From Pezicula radicicola (Eukaryota; Ascomycota; Leotiomycetes; Helotiales; Dermateaceae), in NCBI GenBank assembly GCA_003008705.1, contig PDUO01000005.1:313997-377996 (forward strand): 64,000 bases of DNA. Reading direction: 5' to 3'. The translations under genes and the position numbers were made by a program. Under the pieces are notes generated by a model, which did no database searches, had not been told where the DNA came from, and was given only the letters and a program-made list of their open reading frames with translations. Positions 49,182 through 59,941 of this stretch are shown piece by piece. Within the stretch, counting starts at the first letter, position 1, and the number at the start of each line of letters is the position of its first letter.

Positions 49182-51714
49182 ATGCCGCCTCGCTTTCGGT
49201 CATCTCTGGCCCTTGCCTGTTTGTTTTTAGTCGTCTACTTTGTGTTAACCAACGATGAAGTCAACTTTGGGAATCCTCTGCCGCCTGTCGACCTCCCTCC
49301 GCCAGCACCGATCAATCAACCTCCTCCCCATAAGGACGAAGGACATCTGGTAGACGGGGTGACTTGGGCGAATGGTGAGCCTCTGCCAGGTACGGGTGAT
49401 GGGAAAGGAGGAGTAGCATGGATCAATGGGCCACCTCCTGATGCGATTGCAACGCCTGATGTGCCGACACCATCTCCAGAAGACGATAGTAGTAGTATAC
49501 AGTTGACGGGCTCACCAGTGGAAACACCATGGGACTACTGGGGTACAGCTACACTGTCAAAGGCACCAGAACCGACACCTGCAAAAGAGATCAACTTTGC
49601 TCCAACAAAGCCAAGTGAATCATGGGACACAGATACGACCAGACCACTGCAAGAGCAGTTTAGGGAGGAGTATGAGAAGTTGGAAGGGTGAGGATCTCCT
49701 AAGCTATCTCCTAGAGTTGTCGCTAATCTCATACGTGCAGAAAAGCCGAGGATGGTCAGGTTTATGGAAACACGCTTACGAATATGATCAGCTCAGGTAT
49801 TCACGCAGGATTCAAAGCTACAGCTCTATCGAACACAGGTAAAAGTCCACACTATACCGACAAAGAACCTCTCATATACAATCCGTACCCTGATTATACA
49901 GGCGACTCCTATAAAGCCCATAACCAAGGAGAGTACATTCCGTGTGAGGGCCCAGGAGGTAATGTGCAAGATGTCATGGTCTTTTCGGGACACCCTAAAA
50001 TCTTTGGATATCCACCTCTCGGTGCATATTACGTCCTGGATATAGACAGTAACCTCTGTTTTGAACGCGAAACAAGACTGGGTCAATACGGTCATGCCGA
50101 CGAAGGCGCAACTAAGATTCCCTCCACGAATTGGGATACTGTCGATTGGGGCTCTTTGCAGGAAAAGTGTTCCCAGAAAAATGCAGCCAGGTTCGGAGTA
50201 CCGATCACCACCATCGGAACCCTGCATATGAGCAGTAAAATTAGCCCGTATCGCAATGGAACCATTAACACGAAAAGAGCTCAAGTGCCTAAGAGAAATG
50301 TAGGGAAGGCTTTTAGTGCCAAAGTCCGAAGGGCATTTGAGAAAGAGAATTATATTGAGAAGAGTGCAAAACAGACTCGGCAGGATGATAATCTCTCGCA
50401 TGGAATGCCGACTAAGGGCTTGCAGATACAGACACGCGCCGCTGTTCTCTTGCGAGCCAAATCTGGGAAGGAGTGGAGTGAAAATGACAAGCAGAACATA
50501 CGTTCCCTCATCACCGAACTTTCCCTTCGCAGCGGCGGAGAATATCAAGTTTTCCTGATCATACAGGTTACGGACAACTTAATACCTATATATTCTGATC
50601 CAGCCGCTTACTCCGCGACTCTGCATGAAAATGTACCGGAAGAGTTTTGGTCTATGACAATTTTGTACAACGATGAAATCATGAAACAGATCTACCCCAA
50701 TATTGACTTCCGCGAACAAGAGAATTATTGGCTTCCAGTCCAGAAGTTTGCCCAAGAGTATCCTAATTTCGACTATTATTGGAATTGGGAGCTTAACTCT
50801 CGCTATACAGGGCATCACTATAAGCTACTTGAGAACCTAAGAATGTTCGCGGACATGCAACCTCGCAAAGGTCTCTGGGAGCGCAATGAGCGTTTCTATA
50901 TTCCTCAGGTCCATGGTGCATACGATTCGCAATTCCGGTATGCTGTGGAGCTGAAATATACTGGATCCTCTACTGTCTGGGGAGCCCAGAAGACAACGAG
51001 TGTTTCTCTGCCACTCGGTCCCATCCCTCCAGCAGACTCAATCGATGACAACTACGAATGGGGCCTCCACGAGCATGCCGATTTCATCTCGCTCTCGCCA
51101 ATCTTCAACCCCATTGGTACCAAGTGGAAAGGCAAAGATGATATCTGGGGCTACGATGGCGAGGAAACACCACGTCGTGCCACCACGATTCCGTCATCTC
51201 GACTGAGCAAAAAGTTGCTGGAGGCTATGCATGCCGAGAATTCGGCCGGTAATCATATCTCTGCAGATATGGCACCGAGTACTGTTGCACTTCTGCATGG
51301 GCTGAAGGCCGTTTATGCCCCTCATCCTATATTCGTTGATAGAGAATGGGATGGCCGTAGTTTAGAGCGTTGGTTCAACCCGGGAGAGAATGGCGACAGT
51401 GGGAGCTCCGAGGACAGCCCGTTTAGTGATGATAACCAAGAGCGATTCAAAGGCTTTTCATGGGGTGAGAACGGGGAGATATCTCAGAAGATGTATAATC
51501 ATTGGTTGGGTTTGGAGGATGGTGGGATTGGCGGTTTAGAGGTGAGCTCTTTTCCTTTTCTTGGTTTAAGTTTGCGAATATGATGCTGACTCTTGGAATG
51601 TAGTGGGAATATGCGCATGGAAGAATCTGTTTGCCGCCTATGCTACTCTACCCCATCGACAAGGTTGAGCGACATCAAGAAGGGTACTCCTCCACCCCTA
51701 CGACGGAGATCTAA
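49182..51714 (+). CDS. DUF3405 type II membrane protein
   Basis: Predicted 805-aa protein of a fungal family of unknown function (DUF3405; recalled as PF11885). Exons are 49182-49687, 49741-51541 and 51604-51714, all in phase. An N-terminal signal-anchor (SSLALACLFLVVYFVL, residues about 7-22) is followed by a Pro-rich stem (PPVDLPPPAPINQPPP), the architecture of Golgi glycosyltransferase-like proteins. The conserved body starts GFKATALSNTGKSPHYTDKE and contains TRAAVLLRAKSGKEW, FLIIQVTDNLIPIY, the Trp/Tyr-rich YWNWELNSRYTGHHY, EADFISL-like HEHADFISLSPIFNP, and the C-terminal WEYAHGRICLPPMLLYP. A glycan-modifying role is inference from topology only. It converges on a UstYa-family gene 625 bp away; co-function is not shown. 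Confidence 0.85.
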
Positions 51715-52339
51715 TTCCTTTTTCTTGTCTTCACATTTGGTTAGTGGTTGCATGGGATAGTCTGGCGTTGGATTCATCACAAAGACTGGGTTGGTATTCT
51801 GCGGGTTTAATGTGAGCATGAACTCAGGATACGGTTAATTATTATCTGTGTGTATTAATACGATAGTAAAAGGCAGTCACAAGAGTGACTAAGGGTTCTG
51901 TAATTTGATTTTCCTTCTGAATTTGGTATACTTTGACACAGACATTACTTAAGCGTAATGTGCGCTATGTACGAATAGATCTATTTGCCCAACTTACGTG
52001 AATTACTCAAATCAAGTGAAATATTCTCATAGCAATCATTGAAATCAGGTGAGTCACTTTAGTCAAGTAAAGTCTTGACATAGCGTCATGTAGTAGCATC
52101 GGATTTCATGAAAGATATTCTGGCTTCTATAGATCGTTTTTACCTAAACGCACTCTATACTGAAGAGTCCAGGGCTAACTAGGAGATTGCAATGCCACAT
52201 GAAATTCAGAAATCCATGTATTCGCATACGAATCCGGGCCGCTACCAACTCCACACACAATATGCCCTCCATACCAAACACCGAAACTCCTTTACCCTCC
52301 CCCTCACCCTCCCCCTCCCAAAAAAAAATCCTCATTCCT
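51715..52339. other. Convergent intergenic region
   Basis: 3' regions of the DUF3405 and UstYa-family genes. At 52000-52070 there are several ATCAAGTGA/TCAAGTAA-like short repeats. A C-rich tract at 52285-52320 (CCCTCCCCCTC-like) abuts the UstYa stop. No gene seen. Confidence 0.5.
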
Positions 52340-53448
52340 CTAAGGAATACTCTCAAAAACCCTATCCCCCCTCTTAGGCGGTTCCAAAAAATCCTCCGGT
52401 ACCGTCTTCGAAATCTGACGTTCCTCAGCCCACCGTCTAATAGCATCAAAATCGCGACACTTATGTTGCGTATTAAAATCCACAAAAGCCTTCGGAGCTT
52501 GTTGATTCCACCATATCTGCCCAAGTAATCCTGTATCAGGCTGACACATCAATCTTTGACGGACGATATCTAAACAATGTGAGATGTGATATTTTACTAT
52601 GTGTTCTTCGTTTTTGAATGCTCCTTCTCCGCGTGATCGGTAGTAGTCTATGTTGTAGTAGAGCGATTGTCGTACTAGGTTTAGGCAGTGGAGATGGTGG
52701 AGTCCTTCTACGTTTGCTGGGTAGCCGCCTCCGTATTTGGGGGAGATTTTTACTTGATCGAGTGCTAGGCCTGTTGCTGGGGCTTCGGAGACAGGGACTG
52801 CTAGGCTTCGGTCTGTGGAGAGAGATTTGTTAGTTTTTTCTTCTGGGATTTGTTTTGGGCTTTTGGGAGGGGTTTGGGGTTTGAGGTTTGGGTTGAGGGT
52901 TTGTGGTTGAGATGACGTACATCCTACTCCTATTGAATCCCAAGCTGCGTCTACTTTTGGTCCAGCTTCGAGTCTGAAATCATTTTCTTTCATGAAAGAT
53001 CCGTTGAATCTCACTAGATGAATTGAATTATCAACTTCTTTTAATATCGGCGCTGCAGTTTTATACAAATTAGCTATACCTTCTTTCTTTCGTTCAGCAT
53101 GGAATTGGTGGTGTATTTTCACAACTTACAATATTGTTGACCCCAACTAGGACATATCTCATCTGCAGTAGGTGCAAGATATTGACTTCCAATCCATGCT
53201 CCGAATCCGATTAGACATGTTGAGATTATTGGGATTAGGGTTATGTATAAGTAGAAGAGATTGTTTTGTCTTCTTTTGAGGGAGAAGGGTGTTGGTTTGT
53301 AGGTTGTTGAGCCCTCATTGTTAGGGAGGAGGGTTTCGCAGTCTGAGGGTTGGGAGTCGTTGTAGTTGTCGTTCTCGTTGTCGTTGTCGGTGGGGGATTC
53401 TTTGGTTGATAGTGGATTATACATTATGTTTGGATTATTATTTGGCAT
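52340..53448 (-). CDS. UstYa-family (DUF3328) protein
   Basis: Predicted 307-aa membrane-anchored protein of the UstYa family, whose members carry out oxidative cyclisation or chlorination steps on fungal RiPPs and other secondary metabolites (ustiloxin-type pathways). Exons are 53448-53130, 53052-52921 and 52812-52340, all in phase. A cytosolic Asn/Asp-rich start is followed by one TM helix (LFYLYITLIPIISTCLIGF, about residues 66-84). The family hallmarks are intact: WDSIGVGYRSLAVP across the second splice, and two HxxHC motifs, HHLHC at 189-193 and HISHC at 226-230, spaced as in the family, plus LMCQPDTGLL and the C-terminal HKCRDFDAIRRWAEE. Nothing is truncated. The next gene on the other side, 2.7 kb away and divergent, is a Tyr-rich secreted repeat precursor, which makes a RiPP role worth testing. 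No tyrosinase or second UstY gene is in the window. Confidence 0.9.
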
Positions 53449-56144
53449 TTTTAGAATTAGAGTCCTGGGTATAGTAAAATGAACTTGAAACTTCGCAGTG
53501 AAGGGAAGATACTCGTAGAGAAAATGTGATTGAAAGATGTGGATTGAAAGATTTGAAATGGGCGTTGGAAGAAGGTTTAGGTAACCATCAGCTTCTTCTC
53601 AAATCACACCACGATCGTACAAGAAGTACATGTCGAAAAGGCTGTCGGTCCAGCCCTGATACTTCTGATTAGTGTCAGGTTACTAAATAAAGCCTCCTTC
53701 TTGCTAACCAGTTGGAAGGTGCGGGGATACTGCATCTAGCAACCTTCTGCTCCATCTGTCAGATTTGTAGCTTGGGTGGTACACACTGGATACGGGAAGG
53801 TAAGGTCACAATGACGCACAAAGAACGTTTGGGTGTGATAATTACAGGGGTTCCACCCACCCCGTATTCTGCAATACGGTTGCAACGTGACACATTTGAT
53901 AGCTTACAGGTACGGAGTAGGTACATTTTGTACTCTGTACCGGCGGTTGTCTTCGGCCTTTCTTGCTTCGTATTTGTTTTTGTTTTTTTGAGAACACGCC
54001 ATTACTAATAGGCTATACCAATCGTGGTTGTTGTGGAAGTAAGAAGAAAGTGAATTCATCTACGTAGGTGGACGTAAGTCTGTCTGGTAGCCGAATTTAC
54101 ACTGAAATGCTATTAGTACAGTACAACTAATTTATCATATAAAAACTTAGTATCTTAAACTTTTACTACTAATTAATTATAGTATTTAAAGTAGACTTCT
54201 TTATACTACATTAAAATAATACTTTAGATCCAGCTTGGGAAATTAAGAAGAGTATAGAGTAGTAAAATATTAATTAAATTTTAGTATAAAACTAATACAA
54301 TATAGGCCCCTCTTACTTTAAAGCAATAGACACTAATAACAATATCTCTAAAATATAAATAACTATCGAAATAATATTTCTAGTATAAAGGTATATTTTT
54401 TTAACTATTTCCTTTTATTATAAACCTTTAAAGTATTATATATAACTTTTAGTGTAAATTCGGCTACTAGGCAGACTTATGTCCACCTACTGTATTTTGC
54501 TTCGCTGTGCTGTGCTTTACGCCGTACAACGAAAGGAACTAGACGGGGCGGTGAACTTATGGTGTTGTACGAACGTGTATGGTTCTAGTTGTTGATAGTG
54601 GCTTGGCTTTTGTGGGGGGCTTGAAATGCCTAACCAAGTTGGAACAGCGGCTTTTTGTGCGCTGGCTCCAGTGGGGAACAGACTCCCACCAGTAAACTCA
54701 ATCGCTATGGATATCGAGACCATACTAAACTTCAGCCCTCAGCCCAGTTTCCCTTCTGTACGTGAAATTCTTACAGCTGATCTAGTTTGCTTTGCGGCTT
54801 CGCCATTTGCAAGCAGGTAAGCAAGAAACATTGCTGTGCTCATGTTTGAAAATAGTAGTACAGAGTACCTATTCCGTAGGATGCGGCACATGTCTTCCAT
54901 ATGTCGTGTATAGCAAAGTATGCATAGCACGCAATGCGACGGAATTATTGAACGAGTTTGCGAATTTTCTGTCTGTCTGTCTTACGGTAGTTCTAGGTCC
55001 TTCTTCTCATCACCAAGATGTTACATTTTATGTGCCAAGAGCAATAAAGTTGTTCGCTGGTGGTTACGATCTACAGTACATGATACGAGCTCAATATTTT
55101 ACGAGGTGAGGGGTGATTCCCTGGCTTTCCCTGGGCGCACATCATCGATAGACCCCGCACTTCACTGTAGGTTGTCAGGGCCTCCCTAGCTTCTATCTTT
55201 TAAGCTTATTCTAAGAATAGGCTTTGCCATGGCTGGACATAGCTTCAGCATAGCTTCGACATAGATTCGACCTGCACCCTGCCCTAACCCCTACTGGAAA
55301 ACACAACTTGCTCAATCAGGGCCTTTCCTGAAACTTTTCAGCCATACCTGAGGTTCTCCTTCTAGAGAGTATTTGTGTTTTTTCGACTAAGTGGGATGAT
55401 GGATGCTTGCTTAGTTGGCAGCGGTGTGTGGTCGCGGAAGTCCCTGAAACCTTGTTTACACATGGAGTTTATATTGGACTAGTGACCAAATGTGATCCAA
55501 TAAAGCAAGTTTTAGACCATCCTAAGCCCTGTGCATCGTAGTACATGCTTGTTTGCTTCTTGGTTACCTGACTAAGGTACTAACAAGCACTATAGGCAAA
55601 AGCCTCAAAAACTATCCACACTGCAGATACGAAATGGGCTTGCTCAGCTGGGCCTCGTGATTACTGCTTTAGGAGAACAGCCTGGAAACAGTTTGCATCT
55701 ACTTACAGTTTAGATCTCGTAACCTTTTTTTCCCTTGCATCTGATTCTTCTGATCTTTCTATTCCGGGGATTTTCCTTGTTGGTGGTATGGCTGTTGATT
55801 GGTTTCATCGTGGACATTCTCCTGTGGTGTACCCGGCTTATTCGGGGAAATAAGTTTGGATGGTGGTGGGGTTTCTAGGTGTTTGCAGTAGTTTGGTAGG
55901 CTTTGGGTTTTGGGTACGGAGTAAGTCATGAGGAGGATCTCGGGATGCTGTCAGACTTGGCTGTTCGATCGTCATCAGCCTCTCGTGAGGGTGGGGTCTG
56001 ACAACTTGCAGAAATTCACACTTTCCTACTTAGTATATAGTCTCCTCCTTAACCACTCCTCCCACATCCTCATCCTCATCATCCCCTCAACCGCTTCAAT
56101 ATTCTTTCTCCATCTCTCAGCAATCTCTCTTGATATCCGCAATC
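53449..56144. other. Gene-poor region between UstYa-family gene and repeat precursor
   Basis: 2.7 kb with no intact gene. It holds TACGGAGTA copies (53911-53919, 55915-55923), the terminal-inverted-repeat element at 54064-54490, and unclassified sequence from 54500 to 55900 with only short frames. Roughly the last 130 bp (from about 56010) are T/C-rich, like a fungal promoter for the precursor gene. Confidence 0.5.
54064..54490. mobile_element. RIP-marked 427-bp TIR (MITE-like) element
   Basis: The two ends are 40-bp terminal inverted repeats, 54064-54103 (GTAGGTGGACGTAAGTCTGT...) and 54451-54490 (...AGACTTATGTCCACCTAC). They match at 37 of 40 positions and the three differences are all transitions of the C-to-T/G-to-A kind. 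The interior is very AT-rich with no open frame. This fits a small non-autonomous DNA transposon hit by RIP. A TA target duplication is possible but not certain. Confidence 0.8.
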
Positions 56145-56549
56145 ATGCTCCTCAGTAAGGAATTCATCACCGTCTTGGCTCTCGCCTCAGTCGGATCTGT
56201 CTACGGAGCTCCAGTCGCTGAGCCAGTCGAGGCAGTCAAAGCCAGAGGCGACTATGGCGACTATGGCGACTATGGCGACTACGGTAAATACGGTTCATAC
56301 GGTAAATACGGTACCTATGAAGATTACCCAGTCACGACAACCACAGTCACTCCTCCAGCTCCCACTGGATATGGGTCATACGCCTCATATGGAACGTACA
56401 AGCGAGCTGCCGAAGCCAGTGGTGAAACGCCTGCGAAGAGAGGTTATGGAAATTATGGAAGTTATGGGAAATATGGGAATTATGGAACATACGCCAGTTA
56501 TGGGACGTATAAGCGAGCTATTTTGAAGGCTCTTGGGTTTGCGAATTAG
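56145..56549 (+). CDS. Secreted Tyr-Gly repeat pro-peptide with kexin sites
   Basis: Predicted 134-aa secreted precursor, single exon. A signal peptide covers residues 1-21 (ITVLALASVGSVYG core). The mature part is built of Y-G-X triplets with strict three-residue spacing of Tyr: positions 37-61 (nine Tyr), 76-85 (four) and 101-122 (eight). Lys-Arg kexin sites are at 86-87, 98-99 and 123-124, and a KAR at 32-34. The segment YASYGTYKRA occurs twice exactly (79-88 and 116-125). Cleavage would release a 25-residue Tyr/Gly peptide (100-124) and a longer one (35-87). No Cys is present. It could be a kexin-processed repeat protein with structural or antimicrobial role, or a RiPP precursor for the neighbouring UstYa-family enzyme. 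The upstream frame to 56130 lacks an ATG, so 56145 is the start. Confidence 0.85.
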   Translation: MLLSKEFITVLALASVGSVYGAPVAEPVEAVKARGDYGDYGDYGDYGKYGSYGKYGTYEDYPVTTTTVTPPAPTGYGSYASYGTYKRAAEASGETPAKRGYGNYGSYGKYGNYGTYASYGTYKRAILKALGFAN

Positions 56550-59500
56550 GGATATCGGAACGTGAGTTTCTAATAACTTATATTTATTAAATGTGGCTAT
56601 TCACTAACTATGTGGTAGACTCCTTTTATAATTTATGATGAAATAGATTAATTATTTTCGGCACGGGCTCGGAAGGCGGTTTTTGGAAGGAGGGTATACG
56701 CAGGAATGGGTTACCAAAATCGTGGATTCTGGAAAGAAAACTGGATTGGTTGTGTTGGTTATATATACCCATTTTGTATGGGCGAAGACGGTCCCTACCT
56801 AATAAATAATGAAGCATAGATATTGGCCCACCCGAACACTTTTATAAGTATGACTTAAACTTTAACTTAGAATGATAATACGATGAGGGTTTGTAGACTC
56901 ATTTTCCGTCCTGTTAACTATTCTTAGTATGCTTACTGATACGAAGCACTTCTGGTGCTTGAGGATTCTCGCTTACATAAAAAGGGGAGTGGTTCGGGAG
57001 AGACGCCGGACACTAGTGTAAGCGAAACACTAATTTGATGATCTGTGTAACACCCCAGACTCCTCATTCGACCACCTACTTTCCTTCTCAACATCAACAA
57101 CAATTCACCCAATTCCCACCAAATCCACCGCGGACTTAGGCTCTACATCTCTAAGCTTACTGTGCCCTTGTACGAAAGGTACTACAGTGGCACTAGCTCC
57201 AAGACGGCATCTACGCAAATACATCAGTTCGCTATTCCTCATTTTCCCTATGTCTAATCGACCCTCCTCGGCGGCTAAGCTAGGGACGCTTCGAGGCCAC
57301 AATAATCAGCGTCAGTGCGAAGCTACGGTCTTTTCATATCACGAACTGCATTCAGGACTCATTTCTGAGCTTTATCGAGGTATAAAGAGTCTCCAGACCA
57401 GAGATATTCCTGAAATCGAACTCAAAAAGTATGCAAACCACTCTAAGTCACTTCTCAACCCATACCTCCTGAGCTCTAAGAACTAGAACTTGCAGGTCGG
57501 CAACTCGGTCTCCATTGATAGTCTACCAGGCTTAACTACTTTTCCAGGCCTTTAATTTGTGTATCGTTTTTAGCAGAAGAAGAAATTTGGGATTCTTCAT
57601 TGAGATGAGCTTGCACAGGTTTGGGATGTTGGCGAGGCGTTGGTGTCTTCTGGGGTAGTTTGGTGGTTAATTTTGTTAACTTTTATATACGATTGTTATG
57701 TGACCATGTCCGGAAATGATTCTAGTGCTTGGGATGAAAGGATAAAGATCGTTGGTTGATTGCTTAGTTGTTGATTAGTCAGAAAATTAGAAAATAATAG
57801 TATTATTACAAGAATAGGAGCTGTATAAACATTATAATATCGAAAAGTATGTTAAAAACAATTAAGAGATATATTAACTATAGCGAAAGATATTATGGCC
57901 GCTACGAAAAATACGCTGTACTTTTGGTTATACTTCCTATGCTCCTCTATATTTAGTTTATATAGACGCAATTGCTCCGCTGCCTGCTTAAACACTTGCT
58001 GTATGGCCTCGACATGTATTAGACTTTTTTTTGACTTAATAATTATCCTATATTTACTTAGATAAGGTGTAGTGATTATGCTCTAGAGAGATGCTTAATT
58101 AGAAAATAAAGACTGCATCTGTTAACTAGATAAGGTAGGCTATAAAGTCCTTACTGTGTTGTGCTCGATTTTGGTGACGACCTTATTTTGGTAATAGGAT
58201 TTAATGGCGGCTTAAAGTCAATGGCCTACAGGAGGTAAGACGTTGCGATATTCTAGGTTAGAAATGGTATATAATATAGAAGTGTAAGGCTCTACCAAGC
58301 CGAAGCCACTATAATAGAGATAATACTAACATTGGGGTCGCGAATCAACTGTGTATTTTTTATCATGCTAGATATTGGAGAATTTCTTGGCGTTATTACT
58401 GGTGAGAAGAGGCTTTACATGTGTTGTTTGTTGGATTTTTGCATGTTGGATATGCTTTAAGTATCGATTGTCGCTTATGATGTACTATAATGACCCGTGC
58501 CAAGGTGTATTCAGTTCAATGATTGTTGAACTAGGTGGGATAATTTTCGTCGGATAAGCCGTGCTTGTCAAAGATCGCTTTGAAAAGTGTTGGTATATGT
58601 AGAATGATGACTGTTTAGTCTATGACTTGTAAAGAAATAACATAGCTATATTAATGAGCTTAGTATTATGAAACACAACTCTCGGAAAGTGATATACGTG
58701 TACTGAACCCATTTGGCGAACTTTTATTGCATGTATGGATATACTAATGAGTGAATATATTCAAGTTATTGATATTTGGAAGAGTGGAAGCTTGGTAGAT
58801 ATAGTGCACTTGGTTGGCGATAGGTGAGGAGGAAACTGACAAACAGAATAAACCGCGATGGTAGAATCACGAGAGGGAGCAGAGGCTGGTTATACAGAGT
58901 GCTACTGGTTATGTTTTGTGTTTCTTGGATTGAGACTATAGAAGCGTGAGGAAGGGAGGTGGATAGTTGAAATCTTCTGCTATGTTGTTTATGATTAAGT
59001 CAAGTCTCTGTACGCGAACTCGAAACTATTGAAATTGGTAGGAGGATTAGACTTTGGGGAGATTGCAAGTGTATAAGAGATTGACTTGAGTAACTTACTT
59101 GACTTAAGTACTTACTTATCCTAATCAAAACAATCTCTTATAAACCAATTCATGTAGTACTACCCCTGTTCGCGTTCACAATCCCTGCCTCTGCCCCCAC
59201 ATTTCGGCATGGTTCGGGAACGCTTCGTCTCGCACACCCTGGCTTGGGATGGGATTTCCGATATGAGCCCGAAAAGTCCTTGTTGGTCTTGTTGCATATA
59301 CAAAAAACGGGTACCTAGAGGGGTCTAGAAATATACAGGACAGGAAATCAGCAGTTTTTTACTTGCTGGAATACCCTGTGAGCGGCCAGAGCGAGCTTAG
59401 CGATACTAAGCGTACCTATTCAGTGTCTCGCGTATTAGCGTGCTATACAAATTTGTATAGGAGGGAGATAATCTAAGAACAGCCGTCTTAGCGGTGCTGT

Positions 59501-59941
59501 GTATGGACATTCCTACTAGACATCCAAAGTCCCGAGTATAGGTATATGGTTAATTTGAATTTAAGCCGAAGTTCAATTTGAGCCCAAGTCCAGGTAAGTT
59601 TTCAAGCTTAAGATCCGCATTCGCTTTACTTAAGTAGGCGTCGCATATCAGTTACCGCGTTGTATTTTAATTACTACATCGTATGTCAATTGCCTTAGGC
59701 GTCTAAGCAGGTGTTATCAGACTTTACAAAAAAACCCTAACATTCTACTTGCTATGGGGAAATATATGCAGGGGTTACCTAATTAGGATCTATCTCCGAT
59801 CTCCCCTCTTCCCATCTTGTTCGATTGCAGCAAAGTAAAAAAAATCCTCTACGAAAGGTGGGAGTAGTTTGCTGTTTTCCATATACAAAGAAGAGGCACA
59901 ACTCGAAGTCCTTCCTTCTCTACTTCAATCCACCCAACATA
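56550..59941. other. Gene-poor region with decayed sequence
   Basis: 3.4 kb without an intact gene. 56550-57100 is AT-rich 3' sequence. An unrecognised 99-codon frame (57187-57486, +) has no family traits. A decayed minus-strand gene is at 57852-58330. From 58560 to 59820 only short frames occur; 59080-59120 has repeated TTACTTGACTTAAGTA-like words also seen near 5960. The region reads like eroded repeats. Confidence 0.45.
57852..58330 (-). pseudogene. Decayed minus-strand gene with C-terminal hydrophobic segment
   Basis: Reading leftward from about 58330, one frame is coding-like (LVEPYTSILYTISNLEYRN), hits TGA and TAA within three codons near 58215, and continues in the same frame (AAIKSYYQNKVVTKIEHN). 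A good donor (GTAAGG) and acceptor (CTCTCTAG) define an intron. The last exon is open to a stop at 57854-57852, with an amphipathic helix (EAIQQVFKQAAEQLRLYKL) and a terminal hydrophobic stretch (VFFVAAIISFAIVNI). The stops are those C-to-T changes would make. Family not recognised. Confidence 0.4.

Noticed and set aside
49826..50548. 240-aa open frame antisense to the DUF3405 gene
   Set aside because: The plus-strand frame is conserved family sequence; this one has no recognisable content.
57187..57486. 99-codon open frame between the repeat precursor and the terpene synthase
   Set aside because: No family features, ATG in poor context, AT-rich eroded surroundings.
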